A stretch of 64,000 nt of DNA from Selenomonas sp. oral taxon 892 str. F0426 (GTDB lineage Bacteria; Bacillota; Negativicutes; Selenomonadales; Selenomonadaceae), in the NCBI RefSeq assembly GCF_000468035.1, contig NZ_KI260546.1, positions 62,001 to 126,000 of the forward strand. The letters run 5' to 3'. Every line of letters begins with the position of its first letter. The stretch's first letter is position 1. The translations under genes and the position numbers were made by a program. Of this stretch, positions 55,887 through 63,584 are shown piece by piece. The notes below the pieces were generated by a model. That model ran no database searches and was not told the origin of the DNA. It saw only the letters and a list, made by a program, of their open reading frames with translations.

Positions 55887-57125
55887 TTATTTTTGTAACT
55901 TCTTTTCAATCACGAATCCACTCCAATTATCTGCATACTGCAGAAGAAGTGTGAGCGGTTCCTCGCGTGCAGCGACACATTTATTCTCCTCGACGTATTG
56001 ACCGTCGTGGTAGACAATGGCCTGTGTCTCTTCCTCTGTAAGAGGAAAGTGCGGCAGAATGAGGTAAATGCTGCGCACGGGGACACTCAGATAGGTGAGC
56101 TTCCGATTCCAACGATAGGGATATCGTGCGTCCTCCTCATCATTTTTCAGATACTGCGGTGTTCCGGGGACGCCCGCTTTGCCGAGATCGTGGAGGAGGG
56201 CGACGATGACACAGCTCTCCTCAGATAGGTCAGGAGCGACTGACGCGCGCATCTTCAGCATTGTCTCGGCAACGTTCACGCTGTGCTCGAGCAGGCCGTG
56301 CCTGCGACACAGGTGATACTTTGTAGAGGCGGGTGCTGTGAGGTAGGCCGTCTCCTGCTCGATGAAGTGCATCAGTGCGGCAAATGCCGTGCTGCGGTTT
56401 CTCACCATGTTCTTCAGAGCCTGATACCTGTGACAGAGCTCCACATCGAGATGCAGCAGCAGAACGCCCTGAGGTGCCTGCGTCGTACCAAGCATTTCCT
56501 CAAATACATTTCTGTAATACGATTCCCACTCCTCTCGCGTGGTCTTCTTCATTGTCGGGTCGCCGACAAAGTTCAGCAGCATGAGTTGCACGGAGGGGAA
56601 GAACTGTGGTACGCAGCGTGCTTGGATTTCATAGAGAAACGTCAAGCGGTTCGCAAGCTGATAATGACCCTCCGTCCACAGCGCAAAATTTCCTTTCGGG
56701 AAATGCACTGCATGGTTTTTCTTCAGAGCATCATTGATCTGATTTATGCTCTTTGGGTCTTTTGCCTTCGACTTCTGTCCTTCGGCCTCCTGCCGATAGG
56801 ATTTTGCCTCCACCAGATAGAGTGTGCCGCTGTTTCGGCCGATGGCGATGCCGTCCCATTGCGGTTGATTCTTTGGCCAAAAATCGAAGATATTCATCTT
56901 GTCCGCACCAGGAAAGAGGCTCGACATCGCTTCATTTTGATTCAGCTTATATTCCTTGAAATTATTTTGGGGGAGTGGGGCAACCCACTCCACATCTTCG
57001 CCAACCTGCGCGGCAAATTCCTGTGCCAACAATGGGAAGTGCGGTGCATCGACCAGCCGCTGCATCCACAGACGACTCCCTTTTTCGGCACCTCCCGGTG
57101 TCAAATTGCTCTTACCTGTTGTCAT
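55887..57125 (-). CDS. Fusion of a PD-(D/E)XK-like nuclease motif and an HD phosphohydrolase domain
   Basis: A 412-residue protein I do not recognise as a named gene. Residues about 75-125 carry a PD-(D/E)XK-type pattern: Asp91 in 'QWDGIAIG' and Glu106-x-Lys108 in 'LYLVEAKSY'. This suggests a nuclease or nuclease-like fold. Residues 270-410 are an HD domain with all expected metal ligands: His281 ('HGLLEHSVN'), His312-Asp313 ('VALLHDLGKAG'), His373 ('VYHDGQYV') and Asp399 ('LQYADNWS'). It could cut nucleic acid and/or hydrolyse nucleotides. ATG 57125 follows GGAGG. It is the last gene of the reverse-strand cassette, 32 nt after the AAA gene, and converges on queE. The function is inferred only from motifs. 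Confidence 0.72.
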   Translation of the reverse strand: MTTGKSNLTPGGAEKGSRLWMQRLVDAPHFPLLAQEFAAQVGEDVEWVAPLPQNNFKEYKLNQNEAMSSLFPGADKMNIFDFWPKNQPQWDGIAIGRNSGTLYLVEAKSYRQEAEGQKSKAKDPKSINQINDALKKNHAVHFPKGNFALWTEGHYQLANRLTFLYEIQARCVPQFFPSVQLMLLNFVGDPTMKKTTREEWESYYRNVFEEMLGTTQAPQGVLLLHLDVELCHRYQALKNMVRNRSTAFAALMHFIEQETAYLTAPASTKYHLCRRHGLLEHSVNVAETMLKMRASVAPDLSEESCVIVALLHDLGKAGVPGTPQYLKNDEEDARYPYRWNRKLTYLSVPVRSIYLILPHFPLTEEETQAIVYHDGQYVEENKCVAAREEPLTLLLQYADNWSGFVIEKKLQK

Positions 57126-57157
57126 TTTTTACCTCCAAATTGTTGATTTCCATGAGC

Positions 57158-58495
57158 TCATGCATGTGAAACAGAAAATCCCATTGAGGCCTGTCTTTGA
57201 CGGACAGGCTGCAGGGCGGCGACATTGAAGTCGGCGACGGTGAGCTGCCGCAGGCTGTCCTCCGTGAGGGCGTTCTGTTCACGAAGCGTCCAGAGCCTCT
57301 GCGACTGATTCATGAGCGCCTGCTCAAAGACATTTCGCACGAAACGTCCGTTGCCGAAGTCCGCCTGCCTGCACACGGAGGAAAATTGCGTGCGGCAATG
57401 CGTCACGATCTCCTCTGTGAGCGTGTAGCCCTGCTGGTGTGCGATCAGCCGCAGGATCTCCGCAAGTTCATCCGCTGTGTAGTCGGGGAAGCTCACGTGG
57501 AATGCGATACGGCTCCGCAGTCCCTCGTTGGCATCTAAAAAAGCCTGCATTTTTTTCGGGTATCCCGCGAAGATGACGATCACGTCCTCCCGATGATTTT
57601 CCATTTCCTGTACAATGGTGCTGATTGCCTCATCTCCGTAGCTGCCGGAGCGGTCATCGAGAAGTGCATATGCCTCGTCGATGAAGAGGATTCCGCCGCG
57701 TGCTGCACGGAATTTCTCTTTGACGCACACTGCGGTCCACCCGACGTACTTGGCTACGAGGTCAGCGCGCCCACACTCGATGAAACGTCCTGTGGGAAGG
57801 ATGTTCTCCTTGCTCAGAATGTCGGCGAGCAGGCGTGCAACCGTCGTCTTCGCGCTGCCCGGATTGCCTGTGAAGCACATGTGCATGGACGGGCGCTTCG
57901 TTTCTGTGCCGAGGGTCGCCCGCATCTTCCGAATGGCGAATGCGGCAACGATTTGCTCTAGGATTTCCTTTTGCTGCTTCAGCCCAACCATGTCCCGCAG
58001 TATTGCAGCGGCGTCTTGAACCGGCTTCTGCACTGTTGTTTCGGGATGGAAGTCCAGGTTCTGATATGCACGGTAGGACTTGTTCTTCAGAGCGTCGCGG
58101 TAGAGCTTTTCGTGAATTTGGTGAATGTCCGATGCGCGGAAGGTACGCCGATCACCGAGAGCCTGCTCCAATTCGTGCTCGGTGTAGTGGGGCATTGATG
58201 ACTGTGCATCGAGCCTTTGCAGATATGCCGCTGCCTGCGCACGGCTGCCTGCACCCTCCTCGATGTGCACAAAGGAAATGTCCTCACGCAGTGTGGTCAA
58301 CAGATTTTTCAGTCCGCCCCTCTGCATGTGGAAGTCGACCAGAATAAAGAGCGTATTGCGCTGATACTTGCGGATCATGCCAGCCACGTACTCATTTACC
58401 CGCTCGTAGCTGCCCGCATATCTTTCCTCCTCGGCGCAGCTGCACATCTCGAGGACAACGGTTCCACCCTCTGCATGACGCAGGAGATGATCCAA
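57158..58495 (-). CDS. AAA+ ATPase (CbbX/SpoVK-like), part after an in-frame TAG
   Basis: The C-terminal part of an AAA+ ATPase. It is in the same frame as the next entry upstream and separated from it by one TAG (58520-58522) and eight sense codons. Residues 1-100 continue a degenerate AAA domain. Residues 165-400 form an active-type CbbX/SpoVK module: Walker A 'CFTGNPGSAKTTVARLL' (Ala where Gly is usual before Lys), Walker B 'GGILFIDEAYALLDD' (Asp273-Glu274), sensor 1 'VIVIFAGYPKK' and arginine finger 'NEGLRSRIAFHVSFPDY'. TTG 58495 is the first possible restart, but no good ribosome site precedes it. The protein may be made by readthrough or restart, or not at all. Confidence 0.8.
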   Translation of the reverse strand: MDHLLRHAEGGTVVLEMCSCAEEERYAGSYERVNEYVAGMIRKYQRNTLFILVDFHMQRGGLKNLLTTLREDISFVHIEEGAGSRAQAAAYLQRLDAQSSMPHYTEHELEQALGDRRTFRASDIHQIHEKLYRDALKNKSYRAYQNLDFHPETTVQKPVQDAAAILRDMVGLKQQKEILEQIVAAFAIRKMRATLGTETKRPSMHMCFTGNPGSAKTTVARLLADILSKENILPTGRFIECGRADLVAKYVGWTAVCVKEKFRAARGGILFIDEAYALLDDRSGSYGDEAISTIVQEMENHREDVIVIFAGYPKKMQAFLDANEGLRSRIAFHVSFPDYTADELAEILRLIAHQQGYTLTEEIVTHCRTQFSSVCRQADFGNGRFVRNVFEQALMNQSQRLWTLREQNALTEDSLRQLTVADFNVAALQPVRQRQASMGFSVSHA

Positions 58496-58519
58496 GTCGG
58501 ATTCGTCATAGCATTCTTC

Positions 58520-59215
58520 CTATATGTTGTAAACCCTGTTGATGCGCTGCCCTGCAAGGCGCTTGTTGGAGTAGAGAGCACGCACGAGCAGGCGCGCCAT
58601 TGCCATCGCAGCGTCTGAATTTCCTGCTGTGATGTGATAATGCACGGGATGCCCGTAAAAAATCTTCCGCTCATTCTTGTCAGAGTAAATCCGTGCCAGC
58701 TCATCCAGGAAGCTGCTGTCTGCCATCAGCTCCTCTGCCTCGCGGTATGCCTTCATGCGAGAGAGCTGCGGGCGCATAGCGCCAATCTCCTCCGCAAGCC
58801 GAAAGTAGCGATTGTCTGCATAATTCAGCTGCAGATCATACAGGGGACTACAGCAATTCAGGTAACTTTTTTTATCACAAATTTCGATGTAATGGGCGAA
58901 TTGTTCGCGTGTGATCTCACGCAGACTCTCTACGGAAACTTTTTTCATATCACATACTTCGGACAGCATCGGTGCAAGCAGCTTTCCAAGCAGTCCTGCA
59001 GTCATAGGTTTCGTCTGACCCACAGCCCCGCACATGTGGAAGCCGTCCGAAAGGGGACGGTCAATGACAAAAAAATTCTTTCCGTCGGTGTGCTGTGCAT
59101 AGAGCACTTCATTCAGTTCGGAGAGCCGCTCCTCGCGTTTTCTGCGCTCTTCACCGTATCCGGACGGAAGCTCCTCTGCAGGGTTGCAGCTGATCTGAAA
59201 TTCGTAAAATAACAT
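58520..59215 (-). CDS. AAA+ ATPase N-terminal part, ended by an in-frame TAG
   Basis: A 231-residue N-terminal part of the interrupted ATPase. ATG 59215 follows AAAGGAGTG. The longer frame with GTG at 59224 is too close to that site. About 180 residues have no recognised domain. The last 60 form the first half of an AAA-like fold in which Walker A is degenerate ('HYHITAGNSDAAMAMARLLV'). The frame then stops at 'RVYNI' TAG and continues open as 'EECYDESDLDHLLRHAEGG'. The break lies inside a domain, which argues that the two parts were one protein of about 685 residues. It starts 35 nt after the WYL regulator stop. Confidence 0.72.
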   Translation of the reverse strand: MLFYEFQISCNPAEELPSGYGEERRKREERLSELNEVLYAQHTDGKNFFVIDRPLSDGFHMCGAVGQTKPMTAGLLGKLLAPMLSEVCDMKKVSVESLREITREQFAHYIEICDKKSYLNCCSPLYDLQLNYADNRYFRLAEEIGAMRPQLSRMKAYREAEELMADSSFLDELARIYSDKNERKIFYGHPVHYHITAGNSDAAMAMARLLVRALYSNKRLAGQRINRVYNI

Positions 59216-59249
59216 TGTTCTCACTCCTTTGATCTATCATTCCGTTATA

Positions 59250-60299
59250 TCAATTGTTTTTACATATATGCGGGGATCCATTCGATTTAGTTTTCAGGGA
59301 ACAAGGAGGGGCTTCCAGCCCATAGATCTCACACATACGTCGTAGCGCATCCTTTACTGTCGTACGCAGACGCTCGGGTGAGATGATCTCGACATATATG
59401 CCGAACTGCAGCGCCCAATACTTCATCGCCTCTTCGTTGCAGCGAAGGGTTACGAGCATGCGCTCTTCGTCTTCCAATTCGAGGCGAAAATTCCTGCCGA
59501 ACCAGTCTGTAAGCGCATCCATCATATAGGTGTATGTCCGAAGCTGAACGGTGACACTCTCTCCGCTGAACATATAGATGTCTTCCACCATGTGGCGCGG
59601 CAGACTGAATCCCTGTGCGAAATCGCGGATTGCGCTCTTTGGCTTTGCAGGCTCATCCAGCATCTTGATGTCTGTAATGCGGTCAATGCGGTAATGCGAG
59701 ACGTTGTCATATGCATCATAGTTGCCGATGAGGTAATAGCGACCGTTCTGTGTAGCCATCTGATAGGGATTTACCACGTATGGCGCAGTCCGCCGCGGAT
59801 GCAGTCGGAAATCTGTACCACAGCTATTGTAGGTGAACTGCACCTTGTGCTTCGCCTCTATGGCATCGTTTAGCACGTCCAGAGTGTGCATTACCTGTGC
59901 ATTCTCCGCGTGGTGGAGCTTTGAGAGATGAGCCACATGGGATACCTTTGGCTGAAAATAACGACTGCCAAGCGATTTCAGCTTTTCGATCAGGCGATTT
60001 GCCTGCACTGCAGACAGTTCGTGTGAAAAGAGTACGCTGTCGATCAGCATCCGCAGCTCTGCATTGTCGAATGTCCGATCAATGAGTGCGTATCCTGGGC
60101 GCACCTCAATCTCATAGCCCATTTCCTGCAATGCCTCAATGTTGCTGCGCACCGAGCGGCGGTCACAGGTGACGCCGTACATCAGCTTCATCATACGGAT
60201 GATTTCCTGCTGTGTCAGACGATGTTCCTCATCTGTATGCGTTCGAAGAATCTCCAGAATCATCATGTTGAGCATCTTCTTGCTCCCGCTTGCGTACAT
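59250..60299 (-). CDS. WYL-domain transcriptional regulator
   Basis: A 349-residue regulator of the YafY/WYL family. The N-terminal winged helix ('RLTQQEIIRMMKLMYGV', 'RRSVRSNIEALQEMGYEIEV') binds DNA. The central WYL domain ('VVNPYQMATQNGRYYLIGNY', 'HYRIDRITDIKM') binds a ligand, often nucleic acid or nucleotide. The C-terminal extension ends in the WCX-like fold. WYL proteins often control defence islands. ATG 60299 follows AAGGAGG. It heads the reverse-strand cassette, and a palindrome at 60333-60364 lies just upstream. Confidence 0.9.
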   Translation of the reverse strand: MYASGSKKMLNMMILEILRTHTDEEHRLTQQEIIRMMKLMYGVTCDRRSVRSNIEALQEMGYEIEVRPGYALIDRTFDNAELRMLIDSVLFSHELSAVQANRLIEKLKSLGSRYFQPKVSHVAHLSKLHHAENAQVMHTLDVLNDAIEAKHKVQFTYNSCGTDFRLHPRRTAPYVVNPYQMATQNGRYYLIGNYDAYDNVSHYRIDRITDIKMLDEPAKPKSAIRDFAQGFSLPRHMVEDIYMFSGESVTVQLRTYTYMMDALTDWFGRNFRLELEDEERMLVTLRCNEEAMKYWALQFGIYVEIISPERLRTTVKDALRRMCEIYGLEAPPCSLKTKSNGSPHICKNN

Positions 60300-60322
60300 T
60301 CTTCTGCACCTCCTTGATCACC

Positions 60323-60331
60323 AGTATAGCA
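60323..60331 (-). promoter_or_regulatory. Extended -10 promoter of the WYL cassette
   Basis: On the reverse strand TGCTATACT gives TG-N-TATACT; no good -35 was found. It resembles the fur -10. Confidence 0.5.
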
Positions 60332-60332
60332 C

Positions 60333-60364
60333 AGTCAATGTGCATTTTTTTGTACACTTTGACT
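60333..60364. promoter_or_regulatory. Imperfect palindrome, candidate operator of the WYL regulator
   Basis: AGTCAATGTGCA (60333-60344) and TGTACACTTTGACT (60351-60364) are complementary with a two-base gap and one mismatch, around a short T-run. It overlaps the region just upstream of the cassette -10, suiting autoregulation. The rest of the gap to 60488 contains TTGACG at 60430, a possible -35 for the following gene without a clear -10. Confidence 0.5.
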
Positions 60365-60488
60365 CGAATAGACTGGGAAATGGAGTTTACAATCTGCATG
60401 TATTTGTTTCTTCGGTTACAGAAAAACTATTGACGTGTATGGTACACTAAACGAATAGTGACGTAGTTCCTGTAGAAAGTGAAAATAT

Positions 60489-61310
60489 ATGAAGATCATT
60501 GATGCCCATCTGCACTTCGGCAGAGGGGAGTATTTTGATACGGTGGCACGGGCGGCGGGGCATGAGAATACAGAGGAGGGTCTGCGCCGCGATTTCCGCG
60601 CGTCGGGTATTGTCCATGGCATTGTAATGGGCAATCTGCCCGTGGAGGAGATCAACCCTCAATATCCCGATATTTTCCACTACTGTGTTGGAATCGGGGG
60701 CGACGGTGTGACAGAGATCGCATCGGGACGCCTCCAAAAGCTCCTGCCTGCGCTCGAGCAGCATCTGCAGAGTGAGCGCTGTGTCGGCATCAAGCTCTAT
60801 CCGGGGTATCATTATTTCTATATCTATGACGATATGCTCGCACCCGTCTATCAGCTTGCGGCTCAGTACAAGAAACCCGTCGCTGTGCATACGGGTCTGA
60901 CGGCGACGGAGAAGGCGCTGCTCAAATACGCGCACCCGAATGTGATGGATGAGGCGGCGACGAAGTTCCGCGATGTGCATTTCGTCATGTGCCATTTCGG
61001 CGAACCGTATTTCACGGATGCGGTTGCTGTGATGGAGAAGAATCCGAATGTGAGCGCCGATCTCTCGGGTATGCTCGCAGGCAAAATTCAGGATTTTGCG
61101 CTATTCTGTCAGCGGAAGAAATTCTATATCGACCAACTGCATGGATGGCTCGCGTATCTGAATACCTATGACCGCCTGATGTTCGGGACGGACTGGCCGC
61201 TCGCGAATTTCGATGACTACATTGCGTTCACGAAGCTGCTCATCCCCGAGGAGTATTGGAACGCAGTGTTCTATGATAATGCCGTGCGAATTTACGATTT
61301 GCACATATAA
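60489..61310 (+). CDS. Amidohydrolase family protein
   Basis: A 273-residue TIM-barrel metal-dependent hydrolase of the amidohydrolase_2 type. The HxH motif is 'IIDAHLHFGRG'; 'KPVAVHTGLTATEKAL', 'VHFVMCHFGEPY' and 'LMFGTDWPLANF' place the other His and Asp ligands. Family members are often decarboxylases or hydrolases of small aromatic or lactone compounds, and this substrate is unknown. It is divergent from the WYL cassette and lies 20 nt from def, so it is probably co-transcribed with def-fmt. Confidence 0.85.
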   Translation: MKIIDAHLHFGRGEYFDTVARAAGHENTEEGLRRDFRASGIVHGIVMGNLPVEEINPQYPDIFHYCVGIGGDGVTEIASGRLQKLLPALEQHLQSERCVGIKLYPGYHYFYIYDDMLAPVYQLAAQYKKPVAVHTGLTATEKALLKYAHPNVMDEAATKFRDVHFVMCHFGEPYFTDAVAVMEKNPNVSADLSGMLAGKIQDFALFCQRKKFYIDQLHGWLAYLNTYDRLMFGTDWPLANFDDYIAFTKLLIPEEYWNAVFYDNAVRIYDLHI

Positions 61311-61330
61311 TTTTGGATAAGGGAAAATCT

Positions 61331-61801
61331 ATGGCAATACTGGAAATCAAAAAGGCGGGTGATCCCGTCCTAAAACAGGTCGCAGAGCCGATCGAACGCC
61401 TCACAAAGCGCCATCGGCAGCTGCTCGACGATATGGCGGAGACGATGTACTCCGCCGATGGCGTTGGTCTTGCTGCGCCGCAGGTGGGTAAGTCTCTGCG
61501 CATCGTGGTGATCGATGTGCAGGACGAGCATGGGCTGCTTGAACTTGTGAATCCCGTCATCACGATGCGTGAGGGGACGGTAGTGGACTCGGAGGGCTGC
61601 CTCTCCGTGCCGCAGGTCTACGGAGATGTGGAGCGTGCCGAGCGTGTGACGGTGGAGTATACGGATCGACGCAGCCGCAGGCGCAGTCTGACGGCAGACG
61701 GTCTTCTCGCACGCTGCATTCAGCATGAGTGCGATCACCTCGATGGACGTCTTTTTATCGATATCGCTGTAAGCCTTCGCAAGGAGGAGGAAAAGGGGTG
61801 A
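61331..61801 (+). CDS. def: Peptide deformylase
   Basis: Removes the N-formyl group from new proteins. In 156 residues the three signature motifs are 'ADGVGLAAPQVGKSLR', 'SEGCLSVPQVYG' (metal Cys) and 'CIQHECDHLDGRLF' (HExxH). ATG 61331 follows AAGGGAAAA; an upstream in-frame TTG at 61313 is less likely. fmt follows almost directly, the usual partner. Confidence 0.95.
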   Translation: MAILEIKKAGDPVLKQVAEPIERLTKRHRQLLDDMAETMYSADGVGLAAPQVGKSLRIVVIDVQDEHGLLELVNPVITMREGTVVDSEGCLSVPQVYGDVERAERVTVEYTDRRSRRRSLTADGLLARCIQHECDHLDGRLFIDIAVSLRKEEEKG

Positions 61802-61806
61802 CGAAG

Positions 61807-62745
61807 ATGCGTGTCGTCTTTATGGGGACGCCGGATTTTGCCGTGCCGACGCTTGCAGCGATTGCGGCACGTTCTGATCTCGCGGAGGTCGTCGCCGTCG
61901 TCACACAGCCCGACCGTCCGCGCGGGCGCGGGAAGAAGCTCAGCCCGTCACCCGTTAAGGCATGGGCAGCGGAGCATGAGATTCCTGTGCTGCAGCCCAT
62001 GCGCGCGCGTGATGCGGAGTTTGCCGCACAGCTGCGGGATTTCAAACCCGATGTGGCGGTCGTCGTCGCGTTTGGTCAGATCCTCTCACAGGAGGTACTC
62101 GATATTCCTGTGCACGGCTGCATCAATGTGCACGCTTCACTCCTGCCGAAGTACCGCGGGGCAGCGCCGATTCAGCACGCAGTCATGGCAGGGGAACGGG
62201 TGACAGGGATCACGACGATGCAGATGGATGCGGGACTCGATACGGGGGATATGCTCCTTTGGCGCGAGGTTCCAATCCATGCGGATACAACATACGGGAC
62301 GCTTCATGACACCCTGATGGAGACGGGTGCGGCACTCCTCGTCGAGACCCTTGAGCAGCTTGCGGCGGGGACGCTCGTGCGGACACCGCAGACAGGCGAC
62401 TCCTGCTATGCCGCACGCATCACGCGCGAGACGGCTGTGATCGATTGGACGAAATCTGCACGCGAACTCGATGCACTTGTGCATGGGCTGAATCCGACCC
62501 CGTACGCGCAGACGAGCCTCGATGATGCTGTCTACAAGATCGGCGCACTGCGTCCTGCGGGACGTGCATCCGGTGCTCCCGCAGGCACGATTGTCACTGC
62601 TGACCGCAAGGCGGGACTCATTGTTGCGGCGGGGGATGAGGATGCGGAAATCACAGAGATTCAAGCACCCGGCAAGAAGATGATGGAGGCGCGTGCCTTT
62701 TTGAACGGCTGTGAGCTTCCCGTCGGCGCAAGGTTTTCGTCATGA
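61807..62745 (+). CDS. fmt: Methionyl-tRNA formyltransferase
   Basis: Formylates initiator Met-tRNA. Its 312 residues start 'MRVVFMGTPDFAVPTLAAI' and contain 'VVTQPDRPRGRGKKLSPSPV', 'INVHASLLPKYRGAAPIQH' (catalytic Asn-His) and 'MDAGLDTGDML' (catalytic Asp), followed by the C-terminal OB domain. GTG 61798 is an alternative start, in frame three codons earlier. The stop overlaps the DUF116 start by 4 nt, so the operon is tight: def-fmt-DUF116-rsmB. Confidence 0.96.
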   Translation: MRVVFMGTPDFAVPTLAAIAARSDLAEVVAVVTQPDRPRGRGKKLSPSPVKAWAAEHEIPVLQPMRARDAEFAAQLRDFKPDVAVVVAFGQILSQEVLDIPVHGCINVHASLLPKYRGAAPIQHAVMAGERVTGITTMQMDAGLDTGDMLLWREVPIHADTTYGTLHDTLMETGAALLVETLEQLAAGTLVRTPQTGDSCYAARITRETAVIDWTKSARELDALVHGLNPTPYAQTSLDDAVYKIGALRPAGRASGAPAGTIVTADRKAGLIVAAGDEDAEITEIQAPGKKMMEARAFLNGCELPVGARFSS

Positions 62746-63584
62746 GTGAGCAGACATTGACGGTGAACGGCAAGACGGCAGGCGAGAAAAAGACCATCGC
62801 GCTCCCGTCGCGTCCGAAAAAACGGCTCTTTATCGGTATGCTGCTCCTCGTGACCATGCTCGCAGCGGCACTCCTTTTTGGTATATGGTACATCGGCGTG
62901 CCGGGACTCGAGCGCATTCAGCCGTCCTTGCCGTGGGTCATCGGGGGGGCGCTGACGCTCGCCGTTCTCATTTCCTTCCTTGGCATTTTCAATATGGTGC
63001 TGGCGATTGCAGGCCTGCCGTATCTTCCCTGGATGAAGCGGCAGACCTACGAGCTGATCAATCTGCTCTTTCCCGCAGCCGTGCGCCTTGGCGCACTCTT
63101 TGGGGTAAAACGACGCAGGCTCGAAGGTTCGTTTATCGCGGTGAGCAATCTGCTTTTTCATCGCATGCACATCCGCGTGCCTGCAAACCGTCTGCTCGTC
63201 GTGACACCGCACTGTCTGCAGCTTGCGAGCTGTCCGCACAAGGTAACGCGTGATCCGAACAACTGCAAGCGCTGCGGTGGCTGCAACATCGGCGACCTCG
63301 TCGCGCTCGCCGAGGAGATGGGCTTTCATTTCTTTGTGGCGACGGGCGGCACGCTCGCACGGCAGATCATCTACAATATGCGCCCGAAAGCGGTGCTCGC
63401 CATTGCGTGTGAGCGCGACCTGATGAGCGGCATACAGGATGTCTTTCCTCTGCCGGCGGTCGGTGTGCTCAATATCCGCCCAAATGGGCCATGCTACAAT
63501 ACGAGTGTAGACATGAATGAGGTGCGGCGCCAACTGGAGGAGATCATCGAGCCTACATCGGACGATACGAGAAAGGGCGCATGA
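62742..63584 (+). CDS. DUF116 membrane protein with cysteine cluster
   Basis: A 280-residue protein of the DUF116 family, of unknown function. Two N-terminal transmembrane helices ('LLLVTMLAAALLFGIWYIG', 'VIGGALTLAVLISFLGIFN') are followed by a cytoplasmic domain. That domain has a cysteine set ('TPHCLQLASCPHK', 'NNCKRCGGCNIGDL') suitable for binding a metal or iron-sulphur cluster, and a second part with 'KAVLAIACERDLMSG'. It overlaps both fmt and rsmB by 3-4 nt, suggesting a coupled role near translation genes. Confidence 0.88.
   Translation: MSEQTLTVNGKTAGEKKTIALPSRPKKRLFIGMLLLVTMLAAALLFGIWYIGVPGLERIQPSLPWVIGGALTLAVLISFLGIFNMVLAIAGLPYLPWMKRQTYELINLLFPAAVRLGALFGVKRRRLEGSFIAVSNLLFHRMHIRVPANRLLVVTPHCLQLASCPHKVTRDPNNCKRCGGCNIGDLVALAEEMGFHFFVATGGTLARQIIYNMRPKAVLAIACERDLMSGIQDVFPLPAVGVLNIRPNGPCYNTSVDMNEVRRQLEEIIEPTSDDTRKGA

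Noticed and set aside
56283-57146. 287-residue forward frame over the HD protein
   Set aside because: The reverse frame has complete HD and nuclease motifs and a ribosome site; the forward one has none.
58396-58704. 102-residue reverse frame spanning the amber site in another phase, considered as a frameshift bridge
   Set aside because: The two ATPase parts are already in the same frame, so no frameshift is needed; this frame has no matching motifs.
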